The notes: generated from the letters alone by a model not told the origin. DNA of 64,000 nt from an uncultured Mycobacterium sp. (GCA_900078375.1 FLQS01000023.1:124001-188000); one strand, 5' to 3'. Shown: positions 17,178 to 27,195, counted from the stretch's first letter. A program made the numbers and translations.

Positions 17178-18341
17178 TTAGCAGGGGTCGAACTCCAGCG
17201 GTAGCGATTCCAGACCGAAGGTGCCGGCGGGCCACAGCACGGTGGCCTCGCCGGCCTGCCGGTAGTCGGGGATGCGGGCGTGGAATTCCTCGACGGTCAG
17301 CCGTAGTTCGCGGCGGGCCAGATGCGACCCGAGGCACCGGTGGATACCGCCGCCGAAACCGAGGTGGGTGGACTTGGCGGTCAGGTCCATCTGGTGTGCG
17401 TGCGGGCCTTCCCGATTCGCGGTGAACAACATCAGCATCACTTGCGAGTTCGCCGGGATCAGCACACCCTCGACCTCGACGTCGGCGGTCGTGACACGGG
17501 GAACCCCGGGCACCGGACCCTCCAGGCGCAGCATCTCTTCGATGAACGGCGCGATCAGCGATTGATCGTCGATCAGCCTGCGGCGCAGCGCCGGATCGTT
17601 GGCCAACGTGAGTAACGAGAACCCGATGGCACCGGTGACGGTGTCGAGCCCGGCCAGGATGATCAGGAAGCACAAGCCCAGGATCTCGGCGTCGGTCCAC
17701 GCCGCGTCACCGTCGATGGCGAGGATGTTGCTGAGCATGTCGTCGCCCGGGTGGCTGCGTTTGATCTCGAGCTGCTCGGCCAGGAAGCCGAAAAGCCCCA
17801 TGGCGCACTCGATCACGTGCGGCGGCTGATTCTGGCCCAGTGACGCGATATCGGCGCCCTTGATGATGCCGGTCACCCACTCCAGGAACTTGGGCAGGTG
17901 TTCCAGCGGCAACCCGAACAGGGTCAGGATCGCCTGGGTGGGGAACTTGTAGGACAGATCCGCGACCACGTCGCAGCGCCCGAGCGGGGCGAACGCATCG
18001 ATGTGCCCGCGCAGCTGGGCGCGAAACTCGCCGTCCATCGCCTCCATGCGTTTGGGCCCGAACATCGGGTCGAGCACCCGCCGGTAGTCGGCGTGCTTGG
18101 GCGGATCGATCGCGATCGGGATCATCTGGATCGCGTTGACGATGCCGTCGAAGGCTTTCGCCGAGGAGAACAAGTCGGGGTGCTTCTGGGCGTACCGGAC
18201 GCCCTCATAACTGGTGATCATCCACGTGCCGCCGACCCGGTAAACCGGACCTGGCCGCTGCAGATACTCCACGGCCGCGGTGCGACCACTCGGTATCGGG
18301 GTGTCCGCGTAGTACGTCTCGGGTAGTTCCGTCGTCGTCAT
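17178..18341 (-). CDS. Cytochrome P450
   Basis: This 387-residue soluble bacterial P450 has the I-helix A-G-L-D-T-V-T, the K-helix E-x-x-R in E-E-M-L-R, and the heme loop F-G-G-G-I-H-R-C-L-G with the axial cysteine near 336. It is a monooxygenase needing ferredoxin partners, none of which is adjacent. It is divergent from a GntR regulator, and a perfect 9-5-9 palindrome lies 11 nt upstream of its ATG. TAGGCT on the minus strand (18349-18354) would give a leaderless or very short leader. Substrate unknown. Confidence 0.92.
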   Translation of the reverse strand: MTTTELPETYYADTPIPSGRTAAVEYLQRPGPVYRVGGTWMITSYEGVRYAQKHPDLFSSAKAFDGIVNAIQMIPIAIDPPKHADYRRVLDPMFGPKRMEAMDGEFRAQLRGHIDAFAPLGRCDVVADLSYKFPTQAILTLFGLPLEHLPKFLEWVTGIIKGADIASLGQNQPPHVIECAMGLFGFLAEQLEIKRSHPGDDMLSNILAIDGDAAWTDAEILGLCFLIILAGLDTVTGAIGFSLLTLANDPALRRRLIDDQSLIAPFIEEMLRLEGPVPGVPRVTTADVEVEGVLIPANSQVMLMLFTANREGPHAHQMDLTAKSTHLGFGGGIHRCLGSHLARRELRLTVEEFHARIPDYRQAGEATVLWPAGTFGLESLPLEFDPC

Positions 18342-18351
18342 CTCCGGAGCC

Positions 18352-18374
18352 TAACGAGACCGACAGTCTCGTTA
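18352..18374. promoter_or_regulatory. Perfect 9-bp inverted repeat between P450 and GntR genes
   Basis: TAACGAGAC and GTCTCGTTA flank CGACA. On the minus strand the palindrome fills the spacer upstream of the P450 -10 (TAGGCT). On the plus strand it lies just before TACGGT and TAGATT, candidate -10 boxes for the GntR gene. A repressor bound here would block both divergent genes. The long symmetrical arms look more TetR-like than typical for FCD-GntR proteins. Confidence 0.55.
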
Positions 18375-18453
18375 CGGTAGATTCACCGAGATCCGCGCCC
18401 GAAACCGGGAGGATTGCCAGCAAGTACGTGTCCGAGACGGCGCGGAGAGAACG

Positions 18454-19119
18454 ATGCCCAAACGCTATGGGGTCAAAGAGAAGGACTTGGTCGTCGCGCA
18501 TGTGCTCGACCTGCTTCTCACCGGCCGGTTGCGATCCGGTGATCGAGTGGACCGCAACGGGATCGCCGCTGCCCTCGGCCTGAGCCGGGTACCGGTGCAG
18601 GAGGCCCTGGTCCAGCTCGAACACGACGGAATCTTGGAGTCTCGCTACCACCGCGGTGCGTTCGTCCATCGCTTCGATGCCGACGTGCTGCGCGAACACC
18701 ACGAGGTTCACGGACTGCTGACCGGTGCGGCGTCCGCCCGCGCCGCGACCAGCCCACGGCCGCCGGCACTCGAGGCGCTCGAACAGACGATGGTGATGAT
18801 GCGCGACGCAGCCGGCCCCCGGGAGTACCTCGACGGCGCCAACATGTTCCGGGACGTTCTCGTCGACGAATACGCCGGGCCCCGGCTCAAGGCGGGCATC
18901 AGTGCGTCGCGCAGCTTCTTGCCCCAAGAGTTCTGGGCCACCCATTCCGACGGTCCGGCCCAGCTGATGCCGCTCTATGAGACCGAGTACGCCGCGATCC
19001 GGCGCCGCCAGCCGGCCGCTGCGCGACAGGCCTGCCTGGACCGCACCGACCTGATGGCCGACGTGCTGACCGCCGAGCTGCGCCGCCGCGGGGTGTTCGC
19101 CGACTTGGATTCCGTTTGA
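18454..19119 (+). CDS. GntR-family (FadR-like) transcriptional regulator (Rv0043c orthologue)
   Basis: The 221-residue protein has an N-terminal winged helix at residues 10-75 (L-x-x-G-x-L-R-S-G-D-R-V-D, L-G-L-S-R-V-P-V-Q-E-A-L, E-H-D-G-I). A helical FCD-type ligand-binding domain follows, with H-H-E-V-H-G-L-L. GGAGAGA precedes the ATG. It diverges from the P450 and reads toward an amino-acid ABC transporter 44 nt downstream, so either may be its target. The effector is unknown. Confidence 0.85.
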   Translation: MPKRYGVKEKDLVVAHVLDLLLTGRLRSGDRVDRNGIAAALGLSRVPVQEALVQLEHDGILESRYHRGAFVHRFDADVLREHHEVHGLLTGAASARAATSPRPPALEALEQTMVMMRDAAGPREYLDGANMFRDVLVDEYAGPRLKAGISASRSFLPQEFWATHSDGPAQLMPLYETEYAAIRRRQPAAARQACLDRTDLMADVLTAELRRRGVFADLDSV

Positions 19120-19163
19120 TCGCAAGCCGTGCCCGGACTGCCGTCCGCAGTACCTTGCTAGTG

Positions 19164-20936
19164 ATGACTTTTCATTCGAGTCGGTTCGTGGCGCTGTCGG
19201 CGGTCTTGCTGATGGTCTTCGGATTGGTTGCCGCCGCGCCCGCCGGCGCCGACCAGTGCGCGCCACCGGGTGTGGAGTCGGCCAGCGCATTGCCCACCAA
19301 CCTGGCGGCCGCGGCCAAAGGGCCCAGCGAAGACAAATACACCACCGCCACCACCGAGCCGCTCGCGGCGGTCAACCGCGACTCGCTGCGCCTCATCACC
19401 CCGGGAACGCTGACCGTCGGCACGCTGTCCGATGCGCCGCCGAGCATCTGTATCGACGCAGGAGGTCAGTTCACCGGGTTCGACAACGAACTGCTGCGCG
19501 CGATCGCCGACAAGCTCGGTCTGAAGATCACCTTCGTGGGCACCGAGTTCTCCGGCCTGCTCGCCCAGGTGGCCGCCCGTCGCTTTGACGTCGGGTCGTC
19601 GTCGATCACCACCACCGACGCGCGGCGGCGCACCGTCGGCTTCACCAACGGTTACGACTTCGGTTATTTCTCGCTGGTGGTGCCGTCCGGCTCGCCGATC
19701 ACCGGGTTCGACAAACTCGGGCCGGGCCAACGCATCGGGGTGGTGCAGGGCACCGTGCAGGAGGCCTATCTCATCGACACGCTGCATCTGCAGCCGGTGA
19801 AATTCCCCGACTACAACACGGTGTACGCCAGTCTGAAGACCCGCCAGATCGACGCGTGGGTCGCGCCGTCGCAACAGGCGGTGGGCACCGTGCAGCCAGG
19901 CGACCCCGCCCAGATCGTCGAAAACACGTTCAGCTTGGACAATTTCGTCGCCTACGCGGTGGCAGGAGAGAACAAGCCACTGATCGACGCACTCAACGCC
20001 GGGCTTGACGCCGTGATCGCCGACGGCACCTGGTCGCGGCTGTACTCCGAGTGGGTGCCGCGAGCGTTGCCGCCCGGCTGGAAACCGGGGTCCAAGGCGG
20101 CGCCGGTGCCGCAGCTGCCCGACTTCGCCGCGATCGCCGCAGCCCATCAGAAACCCGCCGCGGCCGCGGGCGCGCCGAAGTCGGTGCTGACCCAGCTGCG
20201 CGAGTCGTTCCTGGATTGGGAGCTGTACAAGAAAGCCATCCCCGATCTGCTGACCACCGGGGTGCCCAACACCCTGCTGCTGACGGTCAGTGCCGCCGTC
20301 ATCGGGCTGGTGCTCGGCATGGGGCTTGCGGTGGCCGGGATCTCCCGGTCGCGGTGGCTGCGCTGGCCGGCCCGGATCTACACCGACATCTTCCGCGGGC
20401 TACCAGAAGTGGTGATCATTCTGCTGATCGGTCTGGGCGTCGGGCCGGTGGTCGGTCAGCTGACCGGCAATGACCCCTACCCGCTGGGCATCGCCGCGCT
20501 CGGATTGATGGCCGCCGCCTACATCGGCGAGATCTTCCGCTCCGGCATCCAGAGTGTGGACGCCGGGCAGATGGAAGCCTCCCGTGCGCTCGGGTTCAGT
20601 TACACCTCATCGATGCGGTTGGTGGTCGTGCCACAGGGGGTGCGGCGAGTGCTGCCCGCCTTGGTGAATCAGTTCATCTCGCTGCTGAAAGCGTCGTCGC
20701 TGGTGTACTTCCTGGGCCTGGTGGCCAGCCAGCGTGAGTTGTTCCAGGTGGGCCGGGATCTCAACGCCCAGACCGGAAACCTGTCACCGTTGGTCGCCGC
20801 CGGGCTGTTCTACCTGCTGCTGACGATTCCGCTGACGCACCTGGTGAACTACATCGACGCGCGGCTGCGCCGCGGGCGCGGGACGGCCGACGAGGACCCC
20901 TTGGACCCGAACACCACGACCCAGGAGATGGTGTGA
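19164..20936 (+). CDS. Amino-acid ABC transporter: fused substrate-binding protein and permease
   Basis: The 590-residue protein has a signal peptide (about 1-30), then a periplasmic binding domain (about 75-310: L-T-V-G-T-L-S-D-A-P-P, F-D-V-G-S-S-S-I-T, a polar-amino-acid SBP3 type). A linker and a HisM-type permease domain follow (about 365-570), with E-A-S-R-A-L-G-F-S-Y as the EAA loop. TACCTT at 19151 predicts a leaderless ATG at 19164. It overlaps the ATPase start (TGATG). Polar amino acids such as glutamine or glutamate are the likely cargo. Confidence 0.85.
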   Translation: MTFHSSRFVALSAVLLMVFGLVAAAPAGADQCAPPGVESASALPTNLAAAAKGPSEDKYTTATTEPLAAVNRDSLRLITPGTLTVGTLSDAPPSICIDAGGQFTGFDNELLRAIADKLGLKITFVGTEFSGLLAQVAARRFDVGSSSITTTDARRRTVGFTNGYDFGYFSLVVPSGSPITGFDKLGPGQRIGVVQGTVQEAYLIDTLHLQPVKFPDYNTVYASLKTRQIDAWVAPSQQAVGTVQPGDPAQIVENTFSLDNFVAYAVAGENKPLIDALNAGLDAVIADGTWSRLYSEWVPRALPPGWKPGSKAAPVPQLPDFAAIAAAHQKPAAAAGAPKSVLTQLRESFLDWELYKKAIPDLLTTGVPNTLLLTVSAAVIGLVLGMGLAVAGISRSRWLRWPARIYTDIFRGLPEVVIILLIGLGVGPVVGQLTGNDPYPLGIAALGLMAAAYIGEIFRSGIQSVDAGQMEASRALGFSYTSSMRLVVVPQGVRRVLPALVNQFISLLKASSLVYFLGLVASQRELFQVGRDLNAQTGNLSPLVAAGLFYLLLTIPLTHLVNYIDARLRRGRGTADEDPLDPNTTTQEMV

Positions 20937-21676
20937 TGGCCTCGGTATACGAACCGGTTTCGTTGGCCGCCAACGATATTCACCTGACGTTGGGCGGCAA
21001 TGCGATATTGCGGGGGGTGGACCTCGAGGTGCCGGCCGGCACCACATCGGCGGTGATCGGGCCGTCGGGATCAGGCAAGTCGACGCTGCTGCGCACACTC
21101 AACCGGCTCTACGAACCCGATCGCGGCGACATCCTGCTCGACGGTAAGTCGGTGCTGCGCGACGATCCGGACAAGCTCCGTCAGCGCATCGGCATGGTGT
21201 TCCAGCAGTTCAACCTGTTCGCGCACCGCAGCGTGGTGGACAACGTCGCCCTGGGGCCACGCAAGCTCAAGCGGTTATCGGCCGACGAATCCCGGGACCT
21301 CGCGCTGGCCCAGCTCGAGCGGGTCGGGTTGCGGCACAAGGCCGACGTGCGGCCGGCCACCCTGTCCGGCGGGCAGCAGCAGCGGGTCGCCATCGCCCGG
21401 GCGTTGGCGATGACCCCGCAGGTGATGTTCTTCGATGAGGCCACCTCGGCGCTGGATCCCGAGCTGGTCAAGGGGATCCTGGCGCTGATCGCCGAACTCG
21501 GATCCGACGGAATGACGATGGTGGTGGTCACCCACGAGATGGGATTCGCCCGCTCGGCGGCGGATTCTGTGGCGTTCATGGACCACGGCAAGGTGGTCGA
21601 ATCCGGCTCGCCCGACCAGATCTTCACCGCCGCCGAGACCGATCGGCTGCAGCGGTTCCTGTCCCAGGTTCTGTAA
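20936..21676 (+). CDS. Amino-acid ABC transporter ATP-binding protein (GlnQ-like)
   Basis: The 246-residue ATPase has Walker A G-P-S-G-S-G-K-S-T, the Q-loop F-Q-Q-F-N-L-F-x-H, signature L-S-G-G-Q-Q-Q-R, Walker B V-M-F-F-D-E-A-T-S-A-L-D, and a switch histidine in V-T-H-E-M-G. This is the HisP/GlnQ pattern for polar amino acids. The start overlaps the stop of the fused transporter by one base; a GTG one codon earlier is the alternative. Confidence 0.93.
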   Translation: MASVYEPVSLAANDIHLTLGGNAILRGVDLEVPAGTTSAVIGPSGSGKSTLLRTLNRLYEPDRGDILLDGKSVLRDDPDKLRQRIGMVFQQFNLFAHRSVVDNVALGPRKLKRLSADESRDLALAQLERVGLRHKADVRPATLSGGQQQRVAIARALAMTPQVMFFDEATSALDPELVKGILALIAELGSDGMTMVVVTHEMGFARSAADSVAFMDHGKVVESGSPDQIFTAAETDRLQRFLSQVL

Positions 21677-21737
21677 TTGCGTGCGAAAACGCCGTATCGA
21701 GTGGTTGGCAGGCGCCGACAGGTTAGACTAGCGAACT

Positions 21738-22196
21738 ATGATTGAGGCCGAGTCGCAGGTCACTGACCTATCTGCTGACCTGCAGCGGGTCCTCTCGAAG
21801 CTGTTTTCGGTGTTGCGTCGCGCCGACACCAAGACCAGTACCGCCGGCGCGGACCTCACGCTTGCCCAGCTGTCGATCCTGCTGACCCTGCTCGATCAGG
21901 GTCCGATCCGGATGACCGAGCTGGCCGCGCGTGAGCGGGTGCGCACCCCGACTACCACGGTGGCGATCCGTCGCCTGGAGAAGCTTGGCCTGGTCAAGCG
22001 CTCGCGGGATCCTTCGGATCTGCGTGCGGTTCTGGTCGAGGTCACCCCGCAGGGGCTGGTGCAACACCGCGAGGCGCTGGCCGTGCGCCGGGCGAGTCTG
22101 TCGGCCCTGCTGTCGAAGTTGACCGACGAGGAGCGGGAGACCTTGGCCAAGGCGCTTCGGCCGTTGGAGCGGTTGGCCGACCAGGCGCAGAGCTAG
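21738..22196 (+). CDS. MarR-family transcriptional regulator (Rv0042c orthologue)
   Basis: The 152-residue winged-helix regulator has L-T-L-A-Q-L-S-I-L-L-T-L, the recognition region R-M-T-E-L-A-A-R-E-R-V-R-T-P-T, the wing K-R-S-R-D-P-S-D-L-R-A-V-L-V, and dimerising terminal helices. TAGACT (21724-21729) precedes the ATG by 8 nt, predicting a leaderless or near-leaderless mRNA. It converges on the glucosylglycerate hydrolase; the two stops share a GTTAGCGCTAAC palindrome. Ligand unknown. Confidence 0.9.
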   Translation: MIEAESQVTDLSADLQRVLSKLFSVLRRADTKTSTAGADLTLAQLSILLTLLDQGPIRMTELAARERVRTPTTTVAIRRLEKLGLVKRSRDPSDLRAVLVEVTPQGLVQHREALAVRRASLSALLSKLTDEERETLAKALRPLERLADQAQS

Positions 22197-22202
22197 TTAG
22201 CG

Positions 22203-23543
22203 CTAACCGAGCCAGTCGAGGACCGCGGCGGCGGTCCAGGACTGTTGCATGCTGCCGAGCGGCTCGCCGGTGAACGGCTCGTAGTATTCGGCGAAGGTGC
22301 CGTCGCTGGCCTGCCGGAGACCTTCTTGGCGCAGCAGCAGAGACCGTTCCGACCATCCCCTGCGGGCGAACGCCCAGGAGAACAACCACGTCAGCACCGG
22401 CCAGACCGGTCCGCGCCAGTACTCGCGGGGCCTGAAGTCTTTGGAAACCGGTGACGTCGAAGGAATCACCGAGTACTTCAGATCCGGATGGCCGCAGAAC
22501 CGCGGGCCCTCCAGGATTCGCAGCAGTGCACGTTCGCGGTCATGCGGCAGCCCGCCACACAACAGCGGGGCGAACTGCGCGGCGGTCTCCGTCGCGATCC
22601 ACTTGCCGGATTTGACGTCGAAATCCCTTGCCGCTCCGGTTCTTCCGTCCGTCGTCTCGACGACGCCGGCGCGAAACCGTTCGGCCCACGAATATAGGTC
22701 GCGCACATCGGCATTCGGCCGCTTGTAGTCCTCGCCGATATTGGCCAGCACGTCGCAGGCCACCGAGAAGATCGCCGAGACGAAGACGTCTTCGACGGCG
22801 AAGCTCATCACCTTGGGCAGCAGATCATCCTCGTAACGAACGGATTTCATCTCCTCGAGCAGCCACAGATAGCGGTCGTACTCGGTATCGGACGGGCGCT
22901 GGCTGGCATCGGTGACGATGTGGTTGTCCTCGCGCTGATACTCCGGGATGGACCCGGGAATCACGTTGGCGTAGGCGGAATCCCACCGCGGCGAGTTGTC
23001 CATCCCGGACTCCCAGCCGTGATACAGCGTGATGCGGCCGTGCTCATCCTGATCGCGGGCCTCAGCCAGCCAGCGATGCCAGCGCACCAGATCCGCCCAC
23101 CGCCGGTCCAGGAACGCCTCGGCGACAGCCCTTGTCGAACGGCCCCTGGTGCGGGCGCGATCGAGGATGCGTTGCACCGCGATCGCATGCACCGGCGGCT
23201 GAGTGATCCCCGAGGTGTGTCGGTTGCGCGGGGCGTTGGCCGCCAGGGCCGAGGTGGCCCAGCGGGCCGGACCAGGGAAGTATCCGTCGACGCCGTTGGC
23301 GAAAACGATGTGCGGAATCATCCCGTTGGCCCACTGCGCCGACAGCAGCGTGTCGAGTTCGACGACGGCACGTTCCACGCTCAGCGGAGCCAGGCCGACG
23401 GCGACGAATGCGGCATCCCAGCTCCACATGTGCGGGTACAGCAGTGGGGCGGCGGAGGTCATCACGCCCAGGTCGTTGCCGCGCAGGAGGTAAGCCGCGC
23501 GGGCCGCCAGCTGCGTCGGGCCGAAACTCGGGTCGAATGCCAC
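22203..23543 (-). CDS. ggh: Glucosylglycerate hydrolase (GH63 family)
   Basis: This 446-residue (alpha/alpha)6-barrel protein hydrolyses glucosylglycerate, a compatible solute of nitrogen-limited mycobacteria, to glucose and glycerate. Length and sequence closely follow the characterised M. hassiacum enzyme as I remember it. Asp182 (in S-G-M-D-N-S) and Glu419 (in F-A-E-Y-Y-E) fall at the same numbers as its catalytic pair. The start is GTG 23543, with a weak -10 (CAGAAT) 6 nt upstream. It diverges from an SDR gene. M. tuberculosis has no counterpart at this site to my knowledge. Confidence 0.88.
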   Translation of the reverse strand: MAFDPSFGPTQLAARAAYLLRGNDLGVMTSAAPLLYPHMWSWDAAFVAVGLAPLSVERAVVELDTLLSAQWANGMIPHIVFANGVDGYFPGPARWATSALAANAPRNRHTSGITQPPVHAIAVQRILDRARTRGRSTRAVAEAFLDRRWADLVRWHRWLAEARDQDEHGRITLYHGWESGMDNSPRWDSAYANVIPGSIPEYQREDNHIVTDASQRPSDTEYDRYLWLLEEMKSVRYEDDLLPKVMSFAVEDVFVSAIFSVACDVLANIGEDYKRPNADVRDLYSWAERFRAGVVETTDGRTGAARDFDVKSGKWIATETAAQFAPLLCGGLPHDRERALLRILEGPRFCGHPDLKYSVIPSTSPVSKDFRPREYWRGPVWPVLTWLFSWAFARRGWSERSLLLRQEGLRQASDGTFAEYYEPFTGEPLGSMQQSWTAAAVLDWLG

Positions 23544-23596
23544 GCGTTCATTCTGCGTCTCGCGGTTGTGAAACGCAGGTCGGTAGGGTTGCGAAC

Positions 23597-24262
23597 ATGC
23601 CCACAGCTCTTATAACGGGGGCCGCCGGCGGCATCGGCTCGGCGATCGCCGAGGCATTGGCCCCGACGCACACCCTGCTGCTGGCGGGCCGGCCATCCAA
23701 CCGGCTCGATGCCGTCGCCGCTCGTCTGGGGGCCACGACCTGGCCGTTGGACCTCACCGACCAGGACGGCATCGAAGCCGCCGCCGAGCCGTTGGTTGAG
23801 CTGGAGGTGCTGGTCCACAACGCCGGTGTCTCACATCCGGGACGGTTCGACGAGTCGATACCCGAGCAGTGGCGGTCCTGCTTCGAGGTGAACGTGACCG
23901 GCCCCGTCGCCCTCACGCAGGCATTACTTCCGGCGCTGCGGGCGGCCCGCGGGCACGTCGTCTTCATCAACTCAGGCGCTGGACTCAACGTCTCGCCCGG
24001 GCTGGCGGCGTATTCGGCGAGCAAGTTCGCACAGCGCGCGTTCGCCGACTCGCTGCGCGCCGACGAACCCAGCCTGCGGGTCACCAGCGTGCATCCCGGC
24101 CGAGTCGCCACCGAGATGCAGGAGGATCTGGTCGCCTACGAGGGCGGGCAGTACGACCCGGCGAACTACCTCAAGGCCGAGACGGTGGCGCGGATCGTCG
24201 CCGACGTGATCGCGACTCCGCCCGACGCGCACACCCATCAGGTGGTGGTCCGGCCGCGTTGA
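23597..24262 (+). CDS. Short-chain dehydrogenase/reductase (SDR)
   Basis: The 221-residue compact SDR begins with M-P-T-A-L-I-T-G-A-A-G-G-I-G-S-A at the ATG of 23597. It has N-N/H-N-A-G as V-H-N-A-G-V, a catalytic serine in I-N-S-G-A-G, and Y-S-A-S-K. TAGGGT (23584-23589) gives a leaderless start. The D-L-T after strand 3 suggests NADP preference, but this is uncertain. It is divergent from glucosylglycerate hydrolase and converges on leuS with 9 bp between stops. Substrate unknown. Confidence 0.85.
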   Translation: MPTALITGAAGGIGSAIAEALAPTHTLLLAGRPSNRLDAVAARLGATTWPLDLTDQDGIEAAAEPLVELEVLVHNAGVSHPGRFDESIPEQWRSCFEVNVTGPVALTQALLPALRAARGHVVFINSGAGLNVSPGLAAYSASKFAQRAFADSLRADEPSLRVTSVHPGRVATEMQEDLVAYEGGQYDPANYLKAETVARIVADVIATPPDAHTHQVVVRPR

Positions 24263-24271
24263 TGGGCGTCC

Positions 24272-27145
24272 TCAGACGACGAGGTTGACCAACCGGCCGG
24301 GCACCACGATGACCTTCTTCGGGGTGGCGCCGGCCAGGAACGCCTGCACCTTCTCGTCGGCCAGCGCACTCGCCTCGAGGCTGGCCTTGTCGGCGTCGGC
24401 CGCGACGGTGATGTGTCCGCGAACCTTTCCGTTGACCTGGACCGGGTATTCGACGGTGTCGGTCACCAGATACTGCGGGTCGGCCACCGGGAATGGGCCG
24501 TGCGCCAACGACTTCGGGTGCCCCAGCCGCTGCCACAGCTCCTCGGCCAGGTGCGGCGAGAGCGGGGCCACCATCAGCACCAGTGGCTCCAGCGCGGCGC
24601 GGGAGCTGATGCCCTCCTTGGTGAGGTGGTTGGTGTACTCGATGAGCTTGGCCGCGGCGGTGTTGTTCCGCAGGCCCGCGTAGTCATCCGACACCCCGGC
24701 GATTGTGCGGTGCAGCAGCCGCAGGGTGTCCTCGTCCAACGCCTCGTGCTCGGAAACCCTTGCCTCGCCGGTGGATTCGTCGATCACCAGACGCCACACC
24801 CGTTGCAGGAACCGATGCGCGCCGACGACGTCCTTGGTCGCCCACGGTCGCGACGCGTCCAACGGACCCATCGACATCTCGTAGACCCGAAGCGTGTCAG
24901 CGCCGTAGCCGTCGCAGATCTCGTCCGGAGAGATCGAATTCTTCAGGCTCTTGCCGATCTTGCCGAACTCCTGGAAAACTTCGGCCTCGCCGTCGGGGCC
25001 CGGCAGGAAGAACTTGCCGTCGCGCTCGACGACCTCGGCGGCAGGCACGTAGGCGCCGCGAGAATCGGTGTAGGCGAACGCCTGGATGTAGCCCTGATTC
25101 ACCAAGCGGCGGTAGGGCTCCCGCGACGTGACGTAGCCCAGGTCGTGAAGAACCTTGTGCCAGAACCGGCAATACAGCAGGTGCAACACCGCGTGCTCCA
25201 CACCGCCGACGTAGAGGTCAACCCCGCCGGGATCGCCCGCCCCGTGTTCGGCCGGGCGCGGGCCCATCCAATAGGCCTCGTTCTCCTTGGCGCAGAACTC
25301 TTCTGCGTTGTGCGGATCGGTGTAGCGCAGCTCGTACCAGGAGCTGCCCGCCCACTGGGGCATCACGTTGGTGTCACGGGTGTAGGGCCGCAGACCGTCG
25401 CCCAGGTCCAGCTCGACGTGCACCCACTCGGTGGCCTTGTTCAACGGCGGCGACGGCTCGCTGCCGGCATCGTCGGGATCGAACATCACCGGCGAATAGT
25501 CGGCGATGTCGGGCAGCTCCACCGGCAGTAAGCCGTCGGGCAGCGGGTGGGCTCGCCCGTCCGCGTCGTACACGATCGGGAACGGCTCACCCCAGTACCG
25601 CTGCCGCGCGAAAAGCCAATCCCGAAGCTTGTATTCGATGCGGGCGCGGCCACGGCCGTCGGCCTCCAGCCGCTCGGTGATCGCCTTCTTGGCATCCGTC
25701 ACATTCAGGCCGTCGAGGTAGCCCGAGTTCACCAGCGTTCCGTCACCGTTGTAGGCGGCGACACTGACATCACCACCGCTGACCACCTCGATGATCGGCA
25801 GCCCGAACTCGGTGGCGAACTCCCAGTCCCGCTGATCCCCGCTGGGCACCGCCATGATTGCCCCGGTGCCGTAGCCCGCCAGGACGTAGTCGGCGATGAA
25901 GACCGGAACCTGTTGGCCATTAACCGGGTTGGTGGCAAACGCGCCAATGAACGCGCCGGTCTTGACCTTGTTCTCCTGACGTTCCAGGTCGGATTTCGCG
26001 CCGACCGACGCACGGTAGGCGGCCACCGCTTCGACCGGGGTGGCCGCACCGAAGGTCCACCGCGCATCGACACCGTCGGGCCATTGCGCGGCAACCAGGG
26101 TGTCGACCAGCTCATGCTCGGGGGCCAACACCAGGTAGGTGGCGCCGAACAGGGTGTCGGGCCGGGTGGTGAAGACCTCGATGTCGGTGCCATCCGCGCC
26201 GAACAGCACTGACGCCCCGGTGGAACGGCCGATCCAGTTGCGCTGCATGGCCTTGACCTTCTCCGGCCAGTCCAGCACGTCGAGATCCCCGAGCAGCCGG
26301 TCGGAGTAGGCGGTGATGCGCATCATCCACTGCCGCAACTGCTTCCGGAACACCGGATAGTTGCCGCGCTCGCTGCGACCCTCGGAGGTGACCTCCTCGT
26401 TGGCCAGCACCGTGCCCAGCCCGGGACACCAGTTCACCAGCGAATCGGATAGGTAGACCAGCCGGTGGCCGTCGACGACATCGGCCCGCTCCCCCGCCGA
26501 CAACGCCGACCACGCCCGGCCGTCGTCGAGACTGCGCGCGCCACTCTCGAATTCGGCGATCAACTCAGCGATGGGCCGGGCCTTGTTCTTGTCGGTGTCG
26601 AACCAGGCGTTGTAGATCTGCAGGAAGATCCACTGTGTCCATTTGTAGAAGTCGACGTCAGTGGTCGAGAAGCTGCGCCGCTGGTCGTGCCCGAGGCCCA
26701 GCCGGCCCAGCTGGCGGCGGAAGTTGACGATATTGGCTTCGGTGCGGATGCGCGGATGGGTGCCGGTCTGGATGGCGTACTGCTCGGCGGGCAACCCGAA
26801 GGCGTCGAAGCCCAACGCGTGCAGCACATTGCGGCCAGTCATCCGGAAGTAGCGCGCATAGACGTCGGTGGCGATGTAGCCCAGCGGGTGTCCGACGTGC
26901 AGGCCCTCACCCGAGGGGTAGGGGAACATATCCTGGACGAACATCTTGTCGTCGGGGAGGGCCGCGCCGTCGGCGGGGGCCAGCGAGCCGACCGGGTTGG
27001 GCACGTTGAAGGTGCCCCACGATTGCCAGTTCTCCTGCCAGTCCCGCTCGATCCGCCCCGCCAGCTCGGCGGTGTAGCGGTACCGCGGCACGTCGTTGTC
27101 GGAGCTGTCGGGGTCCGAGACTGCGGCGGTCGGCGATTCGGTCAC
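24272..27145 (-). CDS. leuS: Leucyl-tRNA synthetase
   Basis: The 957-residue class I synthetase has the HIGH-type motif H-V-G-H near 81-84. A CP1 editing domain carries T-T-R-P-D-T-L-F-G and a conserved threonine-rich loop. The KMSKS-type motif is K-I-G-K-S near 726-730, the variant common in actinobacteria. An anticodon-binding domain and C-terminal extension follow. The GTG start at 27145 sits 7 nt after TACCCT (27153-27158), predicting a leaderless mRNA. Confidence 0.97.
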   Translation of the reverse strand: MTESPTAAVSDPDSSDNDVPRYRYTAELAGRIERDWQENWQSWGTFNVPNPVGSLAPADGAALPDDKMFVQDMFPYPSGEGLHVGHPLGYIATDVYARYFRMTGRNVLHALGFDAFGLPAEQYAIQTGTHPRIRTEANIVNFRRQLGRLGLGHDQRRSFSTTDVDFYKWTQWIFLQIYNAWFDTDKNKARPIAELIAEFESGARSLDDGRAWSALSAGERADVVDGHRLVYLSDSLVNWCPGLGTVLANEEVTSEGRSERGNYPVFRKQLRQWMMRITAYSDRLLGDLDVLDWPEKVKAMQRNWIGRSTGASVLFGADGTDIEVFTTRPDTLFGATYLVLAPEHELVDTLVAAQWPDGVDARWTFGAATPVEAVAAYRASVGAKSDLERQENKVKTGAFIGAFATNPVNGQQVPVFIADYVLAGYGTGAIMAVPSGDQRDWEFATEFGLPIIEVVSGGDVSVAAYNGDGTLVNSGYLDGLNVTDAKKAITERLEADGRGRARIEYKLRDWLFARQRYWGEPFPIVYDADGRAHPLPDGLLPVELPDIADYSPVMFDPDDAGSEPSPPLNKATEWVHVELDLGDGLRPYTRDTNVMPQWAGSSWYELRYTDPHNAEEFCAKENEAYWMGPRPAEHGAGDPGGVDLYVGGVEHAVLHLLYCRFWHKVLHDLGYVTSREPYRRLVNQGYIQAFAYTDSRGAYVPAAEVVERDGKFFLPGPDGEAEVFQEFGKIGKSLKNSISPDEICDGYGADTLRVYEMSMGPLDASRPWATKDVVGAHRFLQRVWRLVIDESTGEARVSEHEALDEDTLRLLHRTIAGVSDDYAGLRNNTAAAKLIEYTNHLTKEGISSRAALEPLVLMVAPLSPHLAEELWQRLGHPKSLAHGPFPVADPQYLVTDTVEYPVQVNGKVRGHITVAADADKASLEASALADEKVQAFLAGATPKKVIVVPGRLVNLVV

Positions 27146-27195
27146 GTCACACAGGGTATAAGGGCTGCCGCAGGCGTTGCCCCCGGTCAGCGGTG

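Noticed and set aside
22196..22207. GTTAGCGCTAAC palindrome over the converging marR and ggh stops
   Set aside because: It is formed by the stop codons of both genes, is too short for a terminator hairpin, and is not near a promoter.
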